Positions 19,821 to 28,112 are shown, counted from the stretch's first letter. The stretch: DNA of 64,000 nucleotides from Acinetobacter tjernbergiae DSM 14971 = CIP 107465 (GCF_000374425.1 NZ_KB894355.1:62001-126000); one strand, 5' to 3'. Notes: a model not told the origin generated them from the letters alone. Translations and numbers: made by a program.

Positions 19821-19896
19821 GGGTCGTTAGCTCAGCTGGTAGAGCAGCGGACTTTTAATCCGTTGGTCCCGCGTTCGAATCGCGGACGACCCACCA
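19821..19896 (+). tRNA. tRNA-Lys (anticodon TTT), copy 1
   Basis: A 76-base cloverleaf: acceptor GGGTCGT pairs with ACGACCC, the D-arm is AGCTCAGCTGGTAGAGC, the anticodon loop CTTTTAA has anticodon TTT, and the T-arm contains GTTCGAATC. The 3' CCA is encoded. Confidence 0.98.
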
Positions 19897-19918
19897 TTTA
19901 ATGTTTTGAACCCTTATC

Positions 19919-19994
19919 GGGTCGTTAGCTCAGCTGGTAGAGCAGCGGACTTTTAATCCGTTGGTCCCGCGTTCGAATCGCGGACGACCCACCA
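19919..19994 (+). tRNA. tRNA-Lys (anticodon TTT), copy 2
   Basis: Identical over all 76 bases to the copy 22 bp upstream, including the encoded CCA. The two are almost certainly co-transcribed and end at the terminator that follows. Confidence 0.98.
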
Positions 19995-20000
19995 AATTCT

Positions 20001-20036
20001 AAAAAGCCCCATCATGAATGATGGGGCTTTTTATTT
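20001..20036 (+). terminator. Terminator after the tRNA-Lys pair
   Basis: AAAAAGCCCCATCA and TGATGGGGCTTTTT form a perfect 14-pair stem with a TGAA loop. It could also serve hemW, which ends at 20118 on the other strand. Confidence 0.95.
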
Positions 20037-20117
20037 TGTGCGAATTATCTTTCTAAAAGATGACAACAATATTTACTTACTTTAAGCGTCCTTGCTCAAA
20101 GTAAGCTTGTACTTAAA

Positions 20118-21272
20118 TTACAAAAAACTTTCCAACACCGAATTTAAAAAGATATGTCCCTGCTCTGTGCAAGCAATTCGATTCACATCCGCGACCAAGA
20201 GTTTTTTGTCACGTAATTCTTTCAGGCTTTGATTTAAATCGCTTAAATCTAATCCTGTACGCTGAGTATAAAATTCAGCAGCAACCCCATCATTTAAACG
20301 CAAAGCATTCATCATAAATTCAAATGGTAATTCATCTGCGTCAATACGTTTCATTTGTACATGATCAGCAGGCACTTTGGCTAAATAATCTTTCGGCAAA
20401 CGGGTTTTCTGAAAACGATAAATACCTTCAGGGCGTGTTACCTTGCCATGCGCACCTGCTCCAATCGCCAAATAATCACCAAATTGCCAATAATTCAAAT
20501 TATGTGCGGATGGCTTTTCCTTACGCCATGCAGAAACCTCATAATTAATATAGCCATTGGCTTTTAAATACGCCTCACCCAGTTCTTGAATATGCTCTAA
20601 GGTTTCATCTTGTGGCAGTACAGGCTGAGTTCTAAAAAAAACTGTATTGGGTTCAATCGTAAGTTGATACCAACTGATATGCGTTGCACCCTGCTCTACT
20701 GCAAGTTTAAGATCTGTTAATGGCTGTTCTTCCGTTTGTTGCGGTAGACCATGCATGAGATCAACATTGACACGTTCAAAGCCTGCTTGGCGTGCTTGTT
20801 GAATGGCATCTAAAGCATTATTGGCTGAATGGATTCGACCTAAACGTTGTAAATGTTCAGGATCAAAACTTTGTACACCCAATGATAAACGATTGATGCC
20901 AACGGCTAAATAATCTGCAAATGGATCATGTTCCACTGTGCCAGGATTGGCTTCCAGTGTGATTTCACAATCTGCTTTAAAGTCTAATCGAGCTTTTAAC
21001 TGATCAAACAACCACTGATAACCTTGTGCTGAAATTAAAGACGGCGTTCCACCTCCAATAAACACACTATGAATTGATCGACCTTGCGCCATTTCAACTT
21101 GGGTCTCAAAGTCAGCCACCAGTGCCTCAAGATATTGCCGCTCCAAATCCATCGACAATTGTCCATCTGGAACTGCATGTGAGTTAAAGTCACAATAAGG
21201 ACATTTACGCACACACCAAGGCATATGAATATAGAGTGAAAGTGGAATATTTGCTGGATTTAACTGACTCAA
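20118..21272 (-). CDS. hemW: Radical SAM heme chaperone HemW
   Basis: 384 residues. Formerly annotated as oxygen-independent coproporphyrinogen oxidase-like; characterised homologues bind heme and deliver it to target proteins. The radical-SAM cluster is CVRKCPYCDF with Cys20, Cys24 and Cys27, and the SAM-binding GGGTPS follows. The HemW-type cluster motif has one residue fewer than true HemN, supporting HemW. Further family blocks are EANPGTV, NRLSLGVQSF and the C-terminal HemN domain (FEFMMNALRLNDG). Cytosolic or membrane-associated. It is divergent from the YdcZ-type transporter gene. Confidence 0.93.
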   Translation of the reverse strand: MSQLNPANIPLSLYIHMPWCVRKCPYCDFNSHAVPDGQLSMDLERQYLEALVADFETQVEMAQGRSIHSVFIGGGTPSLISAQGYQWLFDQLKARLDFKADCEITLEANPGTVEHDPFADYLAVGINRLSLGVQSFDPEHLQRLGRIHSANNALDAIQQARQAGFERVNVDLMHGLPQQTEEQPLTDLKLAVEQGATHISWYQLTIEPNTVFFRTQPVLPQDETLEHIQELGEAYLKANGYINYEVSAWRKEKPSAHNLNYWQFGDYLAIGAGAHGKVTRPEGIYRFQKTRLPKDYLAKVPADHVQMKRIDADELPFEFMMNALRLNDGVAAEFYTQRTGLDLSDLNQSLKELRDKKLLVADVNRIACTEQGHIFLNSVLESFL

Positions 21273-21385
21273 AATAGAAGCTCAATAATAGAACGATGCT
21301 ATTTTAACATGACTCCATCAATCAGCTTATCATCATCTATGGATTCAGTTAGACTATTCTCCCAAAGAACAATTAGATTGATAAG

Positions 21386-21847
21386 ATGATTAAAATTTCT
21401 AGCCAATTGCTATTTATTCTCCCCCTCGCGTTAGGTGTCGGTATTGCAATGGCGTTTCAAACTGCAATTAATTCACAACTTAGAGAACATTTACATTCTC
21501 CATTTCAGGCTGCATTACTTTCTTTCTTGGTGGGTACACTTGTCCTCGCATGTATGGTTTATTTTCAAAGCGCAGCAAAACCAAGCTTAGGGGAACTGGC
21601 TCAAATTCCATGGTTTCTTTGGATTGGTGGCTGCCTTGGGGTTTATGCAATTAGCATGAGCATTTATACTGCACCTAAACTCGGATTTTTGACTTTTTCA
21701 GGTTTAGTCATTTTCGGACAATTGGTGATTTCAATGTTGCTTGACCATTTTGGTTGGTTAGGTACAGACAAAACACCGATCAATTGGCAACGTTTATTCG
21801 GTAGTCTTGTGATCTTCATTGGTGTGTTATTCACCCTACAACGCTAA
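21386..21847 (+). CDS. DMT-family transporter, YdcZ/DUF606 type
   Basis: 153 residues with five predicted transmembrane helices (starting at about residues 7, 40, 75, 97 and 130). The MAFQTAINSQLREHLHSPFQAALLSFLVGT segment is typical of the DUF606/YdcZ family, a five-helix member of the drug/metabolite transporter superfamily. The substrate is unknown. It ends 30 bp before abeM on the same strand, so the two may share a transcript, which would link it to export; that is inference. Confidence 0.85.
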   Translation: MIKISSQLLFILPLALGVGIAMAFQTAINSQLREHLHSPFQAALLSFLVGTLVLACMVYFQSAAKPSLGELAQIPWFLWIGGCLGVYAISMSIYTAPKLGFLTFSGLVIFGQLVISMLLDHFGWLGTDKTPINWQRLFGSLVIFIGVLFTLQR

Positions 21848-21877
21848 TTCTCTCCCATTTTAATAAGAGTATTTTTT

Positions 21878-23239
21878 GTGCCTCATGCCACAACCAAACG
21901 CTTTCAACTTAAACAACTATTTCATTTGATGTTTCCGATTCTCATTACCCAGTTTGCTCAAGCGGGATTGGGTTTAGTGGATACGATTATGGCGGGACAT
22001 CTTTCTGCTGCTGATTTAGCCGCGATTGCTGTTGGTGTTGGTCTATGGATTCCGATTATGCTGTTATTTGCAGGAATCATGATTGCCACGACCCCTTTAG
22101 TGGCTGAAGCACGTGGTGCAAAAACACCAGAGAAAATTCCAACGATTGCCCGTCAATCCTTATGGGTTGCGGTCATCCTCGGTATCGTATCGATGTTGAT
22201 TTTACAATTTATGCCGATGTTTTTACCGTTATTTGGCGTTCCTGAAAGCTTATTACCGAAAGCAAGCCTGTTCTTACATGCGATTGGCTTTGGTATGCCT
22301 GCGGTGATGATGTATGCAGCTTTGCGCAGTTATTCAGAAGCATTAGGGCATCCACGTCCTGTGACTGTGATTAGCTTAATTGCATTATTGGTATTGATTC
22401 CTCTGAACTTTATTTTTATGTATGGCTTTGGACCTATTCCAGCCTTAGGCAGTGCAGGCTGTGGTTTTGCAACCGCAATCCTACAATGGCTTATGCTTAT
22501 TACACTCGCGGTTTATATTTCAAAAGCAAAAGCTTATCAACAAGCACCTATTTTCACACAATGGGAAAAACTGGATTTATTTTGGGTCAAACGAATTCTT
22601 AAACTTGGGCTTCCAATCGGTTTAGCTGTTTTCTTTGAAGTGAGTATTTTTAGTACGGGGGCAATTGTACTCAGCCCACTTGGTGAAAATGCGATTGCAG
22701 CACATCAGATTGCGATTTCGGTCACTTCACAGTTGTTTATGATTCCCTTATCTCTCGCCATTGCACTGACGATTCGTGTTGGTATGTATTATGGTGAAAA
22801 GAACTGGCACGCAATGCGTCAAGTACAAACAGTAGGTTTAATCAGTGCAACGGTTTTTGCTGCCTTGACCATGACCTTAATTGCTGTCGCGCGCCCATAT
22901 ATCGTAGCGATCTATACGACTGATATTCACGTTATTCCAGTCGCGATGTATCTCTTGTGGTTCGCAATGGCGTATCAGCTAATGGATGCATGGCAAGTAA
23001 GCGCTGCAGGCTGTCTACGTGGCATGCAAGACACGCAAGCACCGATGTGGATTACCCTGATGGCATACTGGGTGATTGCTTTCCCAATCGGTTTATATTT
23101 GGCACGTTATACAATTTGGGGAGTAGCAGGTGTTTGGTTGGGATTGATTATCGGTTTAAGCATCGCCTGTGTGTTATTGATAGGTCGTTTATATTTAAAC
23201 AATAAACGTTTAGGACAAATGATTAACGCTAAGCTTTAG
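21878..23239 (+). CDS. abeM: MATE-family multidrug efflux pump AbeM
   Basis: 453 residues with twelve hydrophobic helices. The sequence matches A. baumannii AbeM closely by memory (QLFHLM-PILITQFAQ, AGHLSAADLAAIAVGVGLWIP, YSEALGHPRPVTVISL, AAGCLRGMQDTQAPMWITLMAYW). AbeM uses proton coupling to expel fluoroquinolones, aminoglycosides, dyes and other cations. The start is GTG at 21878, because no in-frame ATG lies near and AAGAG precedes it at a slightly long distance. It follows a DMT-family gene by 30 bp. Inner membrane. Confidence 0.93.
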   Translation: MPHATTKRFQLKQLFHLMFPILITQFAQAGLGLVDTIMAGHLSAADLAAIAVGVGLWIPIMLLFAGIMIATTPLVAEARGAKTPEKIPTIARQSLWVAVILGIVSMLILQFMPMFLPLFGVPESLLPKASLFLHAIGFGMPAVMMYAALRSYSEALGHPRPVTVISLIALLVLIPLNFIFMYGFGPIPALGSAGCGFATAILQWLMLITLAVYISKAKAYQQAPIFTQWEKLDLFWVKRILKLGLPIGLAVFFEVSIFSTGAIVLSPLGENAIAAHQIAISVTSQLFMIPLSLAIALTIRVGMYYGEKNWHAMRQVQTVGLISATVFAALTMTLIAVARPYIVAIYTTDIHVIPVAMYLLWFAMAYQLMDAWQVSAAGCLRGMQDTQAPMWITLMAYWVIAFPIGLYLARYTIWGVAGVWLGLIIGLSIACVLLIGRLYLNNKRLGQMINAKL

Positions 23240-23262
23240 GAAAGATCTGCTTGCAATGTCGA

Positions 23263-23316
23263 GGGAGAACACAGTTCTCCCCTACCATCGTCATATGTGT
23301 ACAGACGAACTGCGTT
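23263..23316. repeat. Two adjacent palindromes after abeM
   Basis: GGGAGAAC-ACA-GTTCTCCC (23263-23281) is followed by a CGAAC-TGC-GTTCG palindrome. Both have GAAC-N3-GTTC cores. They lie between convergent genes and may be terminators or an intergenic repeat of the genome. Confidence 0.45.
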
Positions 23317-23340
23317 CGCCTATGCAGATGATTATCACCT

Positions 23341-23694
23341 TTACAGTTGATCTTTGAGTAATAACCAATCAGCCCAGTCAACGCCACTTACTCGGATATG
23401 ATTACCCATGCTTTTACTTAAAACGGCACTGGGATCATCATTAATATTGCCATACATACTCCAACCACTCCCTAAGCGTTGACCAAGTGCAATTATTTCC
23501 AACACAAGTTCCGACCAAGAATAGTTTTCGTCATGTCCAAATTCCAACGTTGCCATGTAACCGCCTTTATTATATTTCTCAATCTTTAAGCTTATTGGTA
23601 CTCTTTCAAATACATCTATACATTGCTGTATGATCTTTTGAGCAGAACGTTCTGATGTCGCATTGACATGTAATTTCCAGATCGATTTTGGCAT
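23341..23694 (-). CDS. Small unknown protein
   Basis: 117 residues with no family I recognise. It is soluble, acidic and tryptophan-rich (SWSELVLEI, GSGWSMYGNINDD, GVDWADWLLL), with no signal peptide and no transmembrane helix. The predicted alpha/beta character and size are similar to immunity-type proteins, but no toxin gene is next to it, so that is speculation. It sits alone between abeM and the ABC1 kinase gene, convergent with abeM and divergent from the kinase. It could be a lineage-specific insertion; base composition does not stand out. Confidence 0.6.
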   Translation of the reverse strand: MPKSIWKLHVNATSERSAQKIIQQCIDVFERVPISLKIEKYNKGGYMATLEFGHDENYSWSELVLEIIALGQRLGSGWSMYGNINDDPSAVLSKSMGNHIRVSGVDWADWLLLKDQL

Positions 23695-23832
23695 TTATAT
23701 ATCAAAACTTATATTTATAGAGCATCTAAATATCTTATTACACGACTTAACATTTTGTTATAGGCAATTTAAGTTTTGTCGCCTATGATCAGGGTATCAC
23801 TTTGAAACTGAATTGAATGAGGTCAAGCGAAT

Positions 23833-25125
23833 ATGGCAAAACATGCAAGCTCTCCCAGTAGACGTTTTTTAAAACTGGCTGGTATGACCGCAAGTATTGC
23901 CAGTAAAAGCGTCGCCAATTCGATACGCAACCTTACCGCAGATGAAGAACAGAAAAATGCAGCGCGTAGCCAATTGTTCCAAGACATCGGTCTACAAATT
24001 GCCGATACGCTGGGTGAAATGAAAGGTGCGGTAATGAAAGTCGGGCAAATTGCCTCGCAATATAAAGATATCTTTCCACCTGAAGTCGCCAAAGCAATTG
24101 CCAAACTACAACGCCAAGCCCCTGCTATGCCATTCGCAGCCATTCAACAACAAGTTGAAAAAGAACTAGGGAAACCTTTAAACCAAATCTTTAGGTCTTT
24201 TGAAACTGAACCTTTTGCAGCAGCTTCGATTGGTCAGGTACATCGTGCCGTACTGCCGAACGGGCAAGCGGTTGTAGTGAAAGTGCAATATCCAGGGGTC
24301 GACCAAGCCTGTGAAAGTGACTTAAAACAAGTCCGCCTCGCATTGCGCTTAATGGGTGTAATAAAGATTGATAAGAAGCTGCAAGATCAATTATTTCAAG
24401 AGATTCAAGACAGTCTTTCTGCTGAATTGAACTATGAAATTGAAGCACAAAACCTTGAAGTCTTTAAAATCTTTCATGAGAAATTAGATGCTCAAGTCAT
24501 CATCCCAACTGTTTATAAAGACTACTCATCTCGCCGTGTACTGACGCTCAGTCTTGAACAAGGCGATTCGATTGAAACCGCCAGTACATGGTCAGTTGAA
24601 ATCCGCAATCAAATCGGTCGTCGTCTGATTCGAGCCTTGGGACAGGAAATGTTTTTCTTAAAACGCTTCCATTGTGATCCGCATCCAGGCAATTTTGCTT
24701 TCCGAGAAGATGGCAGTGTGATTATTTATGACTATGGCAGCGTCAAAACACTCTCACCTGAAATCATTCAGCATTTTAAAGCACTGGTCAACGCAGCTCG
24801 CCAAGAGAATATTACGCAAGTCGAAGACTTACTGGTAGAACTACACTCGATTGCTGAGAAACAAAAGTTTCCAAGTGAACTCTATCTGCAATGGATTGAA
24901 ATCCTATTGCGCCCATTAAGCACGCATTATGACTTTGCTGAAAATTCATCCCACCATGATGGGATGCGACTGGTTAAAAAGTCATTGAAATATTGGGATG
25001 TGTTTAAACCCTCCCCAGATACGCTCATGGTTAACCGTACGATTTCAGGACATTACTGGAACCTCATTCACCTAAAAGTGCATGATAACCTCAATGATTT
25101 ATTTGAAGAGCTCGTTCCGAACTAA
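23833..25125 (+). CDS. ABC1/UbiB-family atypical kinase
   Basis: 430 residues of the ABC1 (ADCK/AarF) family. The diagnostic KxGQ motif is MKVGQIAS with Lys69 to Gln72, and the Ala-rich nucleotide loop is AAASIGQVHRA. The catalytic block includes VVVKVQYPG (ATP-binding lysine), HCDPHPGNF (catalytic loop) and IIYDYGSVK (metal ligand). Members support ubiquinone synthesis or lipid metabolism as ATPases. This is not E. coli-type UbiB in context, since no ubiE or ubiJ lies next to it, and the protein is shorter and lacks the C-terminal membrane helices. Cytosolic or peripheral membrane. Confidence 0.88.
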   Translation: MAKHASSPSRRFLKLAGMTASIASKSVANSIRNLTADEEQKNAARSQLFQDIGLQIADTLGEMKGAVMKVGQIASQYKDIFPPEVAKAIAKLQRQAPAMPFAAIQQQVEKELGKPLNQIFRSFETEPFAAASIGQVHRAVLPNGQAVVVKVQYPGVDQACESDLKQVRLALRLMGVIKIDKKLQDQLFQEIQDSLSAELNYEIEAQNLEVFKIFHEKLDAQVIIPTVYKDYSSRRVLTLSLEQGDSIETASTWSVEIRNQIGRRLIRALGQEMFFLKRFHCDPHPGNFAFREDGSVIIYDYGSVKTLSPEIIQHFKALVNAARQENITQVEDLLVELHSIAEKQKFPSELYLQWIEILLRPLSTHYDFAENSSHHDGMRLVKKSLKYWDVFKPSPDTLMVNRTISGHYWNLIHLKVHDNLNDLFEELVPN

Positions 25126-25402
25126 TCCCCCCTTTGCAGTAATGCTGATCAGTTGAGCGTAATTTCATTATTCCTGATTGATAAATCTCTCCGAACCCCT
25201 CTTTGAAAAGAGGGGGAACAGCACTGAATTTTGAAACACTCTCTTCTTTGAAAAAAGGTGAGCAGCATCCCTTTGCAAAGGGACGATTAAAAATGCTTAA
25301 CTGACTGGCATTACCCTTTTGTAGCCTCATTGTGAATGGGGGAAATCACCTATTCGCTCCAATTGAAATAAAAAACTTGAAATAGATAAGATTGACGTCA
25401 TG
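25126..25402. repeat. Intergenic region with three C-run/G-run hairpins
   Basis: No gene is supportable. It contains CCCCTCTTT-GA-AAAGAGGGG (25196-25215), a looser CTCTTCTTTGAAAAAAGGTGAG copy about 45 bp later, and CCCTTTGCAAAGGG (25269-25282), with related AGCA tails. It looks like degenerate copies of a palindromic intergenic element, and may end transcription of the ABC1 gene. Confidence 0.5.
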
Positions 25403-25425
25403 TATTGTTATGTTATAACATTTCT
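25393..25425 (+). promoter_or_regulatory. Promoter and Zur box of the type B L31 gene
   Basis: -35 TTGACG at 25393-25398 and -10 TATAAC at 25415-25420 with 16-bp spacing. A 23-bp site at 25403-25425 matches 19 of 22 defined positions of the gammaproteobacterial Zur consensus (GAAATGTTATA, any base, TATAACATTTC); its right half TATAACATTTC is exact. It covers the -10, so Zur with zinc should block transcription. Confidence 0.85.
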
Positions 25426-25448
25426 ACAAATAACAGGAGTCATTCAAA

Positions 25449-25697
25449 ATGCGTAAAGATATTCACCCTGCATATCAGCAAGTACTGTTCCACGATACCA
25501 ATGCAGATGCTTATTTTTTAATTGGCAGTACACTACAAACTAAACAGACCAAAGAATATCAAGGTCAAGTTTATCCTTATGTCACCCTTGATATTTCAAG
25601 TGCATCACATCCGTTTTATACAGGTGAAGTACGTCAGGCAAGCAATGAAGGTCGTGTTGCAAGCTTCAACAAACGCTTTGCTCGCTTTAGCCGTTAA
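25449..25697 (+). CDS. rpmE2: 50S ribosomal protein L31 type B (zinc-independent)
   Basis: 82 residues, the L31 paralogue without the zinc-binding CxxC motifs of type A (no cysteines at all). Recognisable by [38 protein letters not shown] and NKRFARFS. In bacteria with both forms, the type B protein replaces zinc-binding L31 on ribosomes in zinc starvation and so frees zinc. The Zur box over its promoter supports exactly that use here. AGGAG lies at good distance from the ATG. Single-gene unit. Confidence 0.96.
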   Translation: MRKDIHPAYQQVLFHDTNADAYFLIGSTLQTKQTKEYQGQVYPYVTLDISSASHPFYTGEVRQASNEGRVASFNKRFARFSR

Positions 25698-25801
25698 GGT
25701 TAATCTTATTTTAAGATTTACAGATTAGGCTATAAATATTCGAAGTCTAAGGCTATATCTCCTCCGCTTAGACTTCTTTTTTTATGCCTAGATAATGTCT
25801 G

Positions 25802-26128
25802 CTACACATCTGTGGACTGCCCTACAACACCAAATTCAATCGGTGTTTTGACATAGAATAACGAAATCTCTTTATTATTCAGATGATCCAATAATTCCGT
25901 TGCCTGTTCAGGGCTTACTGCAAACTGAATTTGTATCGGTCGATCTGCCAGCTCAAAAAAACCAGCAGAATGGAATAAACCTTGATGATCCACACCTTGT
26001 ATCCCAGCTAATACTGTTGCGCCGCGTAAATTCATTTGCTTTGCTACAGCCAACAACCACTCACTCATCGCTTGTCCCTGATAAGTTCGATTTTGTGCCG
26101 TGTAAAAGGTTATTAAGAATCCATTCAT
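25802..26128 (-). CDS. DUF190 protein, fluoride-operon partner
   Basis: 108 residues of the DUF190 family, with LRGATVLAGIQGVD and the ferredoxin-like, PII-like fold expected of the family. It lies 15 bp after crcB in one operon, the usual arrangement, and its transcription should depend on the fluoride riboswitch upstream. The family resembles PII signalling proteins in fold, so a regulatory role on the channel is a reasonable guess, but is not shown. Confidence 0.88.
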   Translation of the reverse strand: MNGFLITFYTAQNRTYQGQAMSEWLLAVAKQMNLRGATVLAGIQGVDHQGLFHSAGFFELADRPIQIQFAVSPEQATELLDHLNNKEISLFYVKTPIEFGVVGQSTDV

Positions 26129-26143
26129 ATCATCACTCCCAAG

Positions 26144-26524
26144 CTATGCAGCACTAAGCCATTGATGCAAACTCATTCCCAAAATCGTAAAGATGAGCGA
26201 GCCAAGTACATGAATTAAAATTGCTGCACAGGCATAACCTAGCTTACCACTTTGTAATAAGGCAATAATCTCAGCAGAAAAAGTTGAAAAGGTGGTTAGT
26301 GCGCCACAGAACCCCGTGATCACAAACAGCTTGTAATTCGGACTGAGTGAACTTTGAGAAAAATATGAAATTGCAAAACCAATAATAAAGCCACCGACAA
26401 AATTGACCGTAACAGTACCCAATGGAATATTCGGAAAAATCGGATTGAGTTTTAAACCCAAAAACCAACGTAACCATGCACCGAGTACCGAACCTAAAGC
26501 AATCGAAAGTAATGGATAATACAT
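26144..26524 (-). CDS. crcB: Fluoride channel CrcB/Fluc
   Basis: 126 residues with four transmembrane helices. Fluc motifs are visible: GSVLGAWLRWFLG, LGTVTVNFVGGFIIGF with the conserved Asn, and ITGFCGALTTFSTFSAE, the TFSTF block lining the pore. Dual-topology dimers of this protein expel fluoride across the inner membrane. It is controlled by the riboswitch about 140 bp upstream and is followed by DUF190. CrcB plus a crcB-type riboswitch is a complete fluoride-resistance unit. Confidence 0.95.
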   Translation of the reverse strand: MYYPLLSIALGSVLGAWLRWFLGLKLNPIFPNIPLGTVTVNFVGGFIIGFAISYFSQSSLSPNYKLFVITGFCGALTTFSTFSAEIIALLQSGKLGYACAAILIHVLGSLIFTILGMSLHQWLSAA

Positions 26525-26612
26525 AACTTACTCCAAACCTGAGGTTGGAGATAAACAGACATCAAACATAGATTGATAAATATTTTTCTGAAAATTTGTC
26601 ATCTGCGAACTC

Positions 26613-26660
26613 CAAAAATGGGAACAGAGCACGCACAAACCTACGCCCCCTGTTCAGGGT
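26613..26660 (-). terminator. Expression platform of the fluoride riboswitch
   Basis: On the minus strand, GAACAG (complement of 26650-26655) and CTGTTC (complement of 26622-26627) close a long G/C-rich stem, followed by CCCATTTTT. This fits an intrinsic terminator that fluoride binding to the aptamer would prevent. Confidence 0.6.
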
Positions 26661-26662
26661 AA

Positions 26663-26720
26663 CATAGGCATCATTAGCCACAATGGCGGTTTGTAATAGG
26701 AGGAATGCCATCTCCTTTGC
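26663..26720 (-). promoter_or_regulatory. Fluoride riboswitch (crcB motif)
   Basis: The minus strand reads GGAGATGGCATTCCTCC, then ACAAACCGCC, then GGCTAATGATGCCTATG. This matches the crcB-motif aptamer closely: stem GGAG/CTCC, the loop GGCAT that forms a pseudoknot with ATGCC, and the conserved ACAAACCGC and TGATGCCTA segments. It is the natural control element for crcB and DUF190 just downstream. A separate TTATCCACA sits at 26773-26781 beyond it. Confidence 0.96.
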
Positions 26721-26783
26721 TCTAAAATAACATAATTTTTAGACAACTCAACTGCTGTGTATAAACACAAAGTTATCCACAAT

Positions 26784-27641
26784 TTATTGAGATTCTGGCA
26801 ATACTTTTTCTCCAACTACATAAAAATCCAGTTTAGGAACTACAAAAGCAAAGACCTCTGCCTCACAATCTAAACCAAATTGTTGTAATAGCTGTGGCGC
26901 TTGTAATGCGCTAATTTTAGCAGCTTGAATCTGTTGAAACTGTACAGGCATTTCAATATCACCCTGAGACATCCGTGTTGGTTGATCCACCCACTCCGCC
27001 CATGCATGGTCTTGATCAACCAAGAACCGAACGGCTTCATCCCATGAAGAAAATAGTGGTTGCCATGCAAATGGCAATTGCTTTGCTGCCGTGATGTGTA
27101 CATCACTCATCAAGGAATAATCTGCATCGACGACGATCTCAGTATGAATACTTTTATCTTGTTCATTTTCTTGATGATGAAATTTTGAAGCATATTGTGC
27201 AGGCATCACATCACTGGCAACACGCCCACCAATCACATACAGTGCTTGGTCAACAATAACTTGCTCAAAAATAACGGTTTTAGGATAAGTGCCATCCAAG
27301 TAAAAACGCCAATTGCTTTGTTGTGGTGATGGCATCAACTTGCGCAGTTTAGCCAAAAAACTAAATCCAAAATGATGGTGCTGATAAGTGAGAATGGTAA
27401 AGATGGTTTTACCTTGTTTTTCCCATAAAGGAACATGTTGCGGATAACGTTGACGAACCTGATCAACATCGACCAACCAAGATAAATAAACAATATGGCT
27501 GACCTGACTTTGCAAACGCATAAAGGGCAATAAACGCATCATCAAACGACGAAGTTGCAATAACAAGCGACAACTTAAAACGTGGGTTAAAAATCGCAAC
27601 CATTGTTTTGATGCCGGTAACTTTAAACGATGTCTATTCAT
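26784..27641 (-). CDS. DUF2071-like protein
   Basis: 285 residues. Segments SHIVYLSWLVDVDQVRQRYPQHVPLWEKQGKT followed by ILTYQHHHFGF resemble DUF2071 (acetoacetate-decarboxylase-like fold) proteins, which begin with a similar short beta-region and PxG-type turn. The N-terminal 40 residues are rich in Arg and Leu and may form an amphipathic helix. The family has no known enzymatic role. It lies upstream of crcB on the same strand but is separated by the riboswitch, so it is not in that operon. Confidence 0.6.
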   Translation of the reverse strand: MNRHRLKLPASKQWLRFLTHVLSCRLLLQLRRLMMRLLPFMRLQSQVSHIVYLSWLVDVDQVRQRYPQHVPLWEKQGKTIFTILTYQHHHFGFSFLAKLRKLMPSPQQSNWRFYLDGTYPKTVIFEQVIVDQALYVIGGRVASDVMPAQYASKFHHQENEQDKSIHTEIVVDADYSLMSDVHITAAKQLPFAWQPLFSSWDEAVRFLVDQDHAWAEWVDQPTRMSQGDIEMPVQFQQIQAAKISALQAPQLLQQFGLDCEAEVFAFVVPKLDFYVVGEKVLPESQ

Positions 27642-27779
27642 TATGATTCAATATATTAATCACTATTCTGAGCATAGACTGCGAATCCCTTTACGTCTAG
27701 TTCTAGAGCCGACAGACTTCTATTCTGCACGTTCAATGTTATGATGCAGCCATTGATTTAACCAACAGGGAATTTTGAA

Positions 27780-28112
27780 ATGGCGCAAAGCTTATTGGCA
27801 CAACTCAAAGATGGTTCTGCAAAATTTGCAGATGTATTGGCATTTATTGAAGCACGTTATCAACATACACCGACGGCTTTTCAGAATGGCACACAATTAA
27901 ATGCTGCCACTGAAAACCAAGGCAGCGCCAAAGTGTTTTCTTTTGCCAAGATCGAAGGTTTAAATGCTGAAAATACTTTAAGTTTGTTTGCTGAACACTA
28001 TGCTTCAGTTCTTGCAACACCTGAAGCAACCGACCATCAAAATATTCGTCAATTTATGCAAAATGGTTGGGATGGTATTAAATTTGAAGGTGATGCTTTA
28101 ACTGCACGCTGA
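27780..28112 (+). CDS. HopJ-type small protein
   Basis: 110 residues of the family named HopJ type III effector after a Pseudomonas protein (LLAQLKDGSAKFADVLAFIE, YQHTPTAFQNGTQLNAATENQGSAKVFSFA, WDGIKFEGDAL). The family is common in free-living bacteria with no type III secretion, so the effector label is misleading. It has no signal peptide and is probably a cytosolic protein of unknown role. AGGGAA precedes the ATG. Single-gene unit. Confidence 0.88.
   Translation: MAQSLLAQLKDGSAKFADVLAFIEARYQHTPTAFQNGTQLNAATENQGSAKVFSFAKIEGLNAENTLSLFAEHYASVLATPEATDHQNIRQFMQNGWDGIKFEGDALTAR

Noticed and set aside
26773..26781. Single perfect DnaA box TTATCCACA near the fluoride riboswitch
   Set aside because: One isolated 9-mer is expected by chance in AT-rich DNA of this length; no array or second box next to it.
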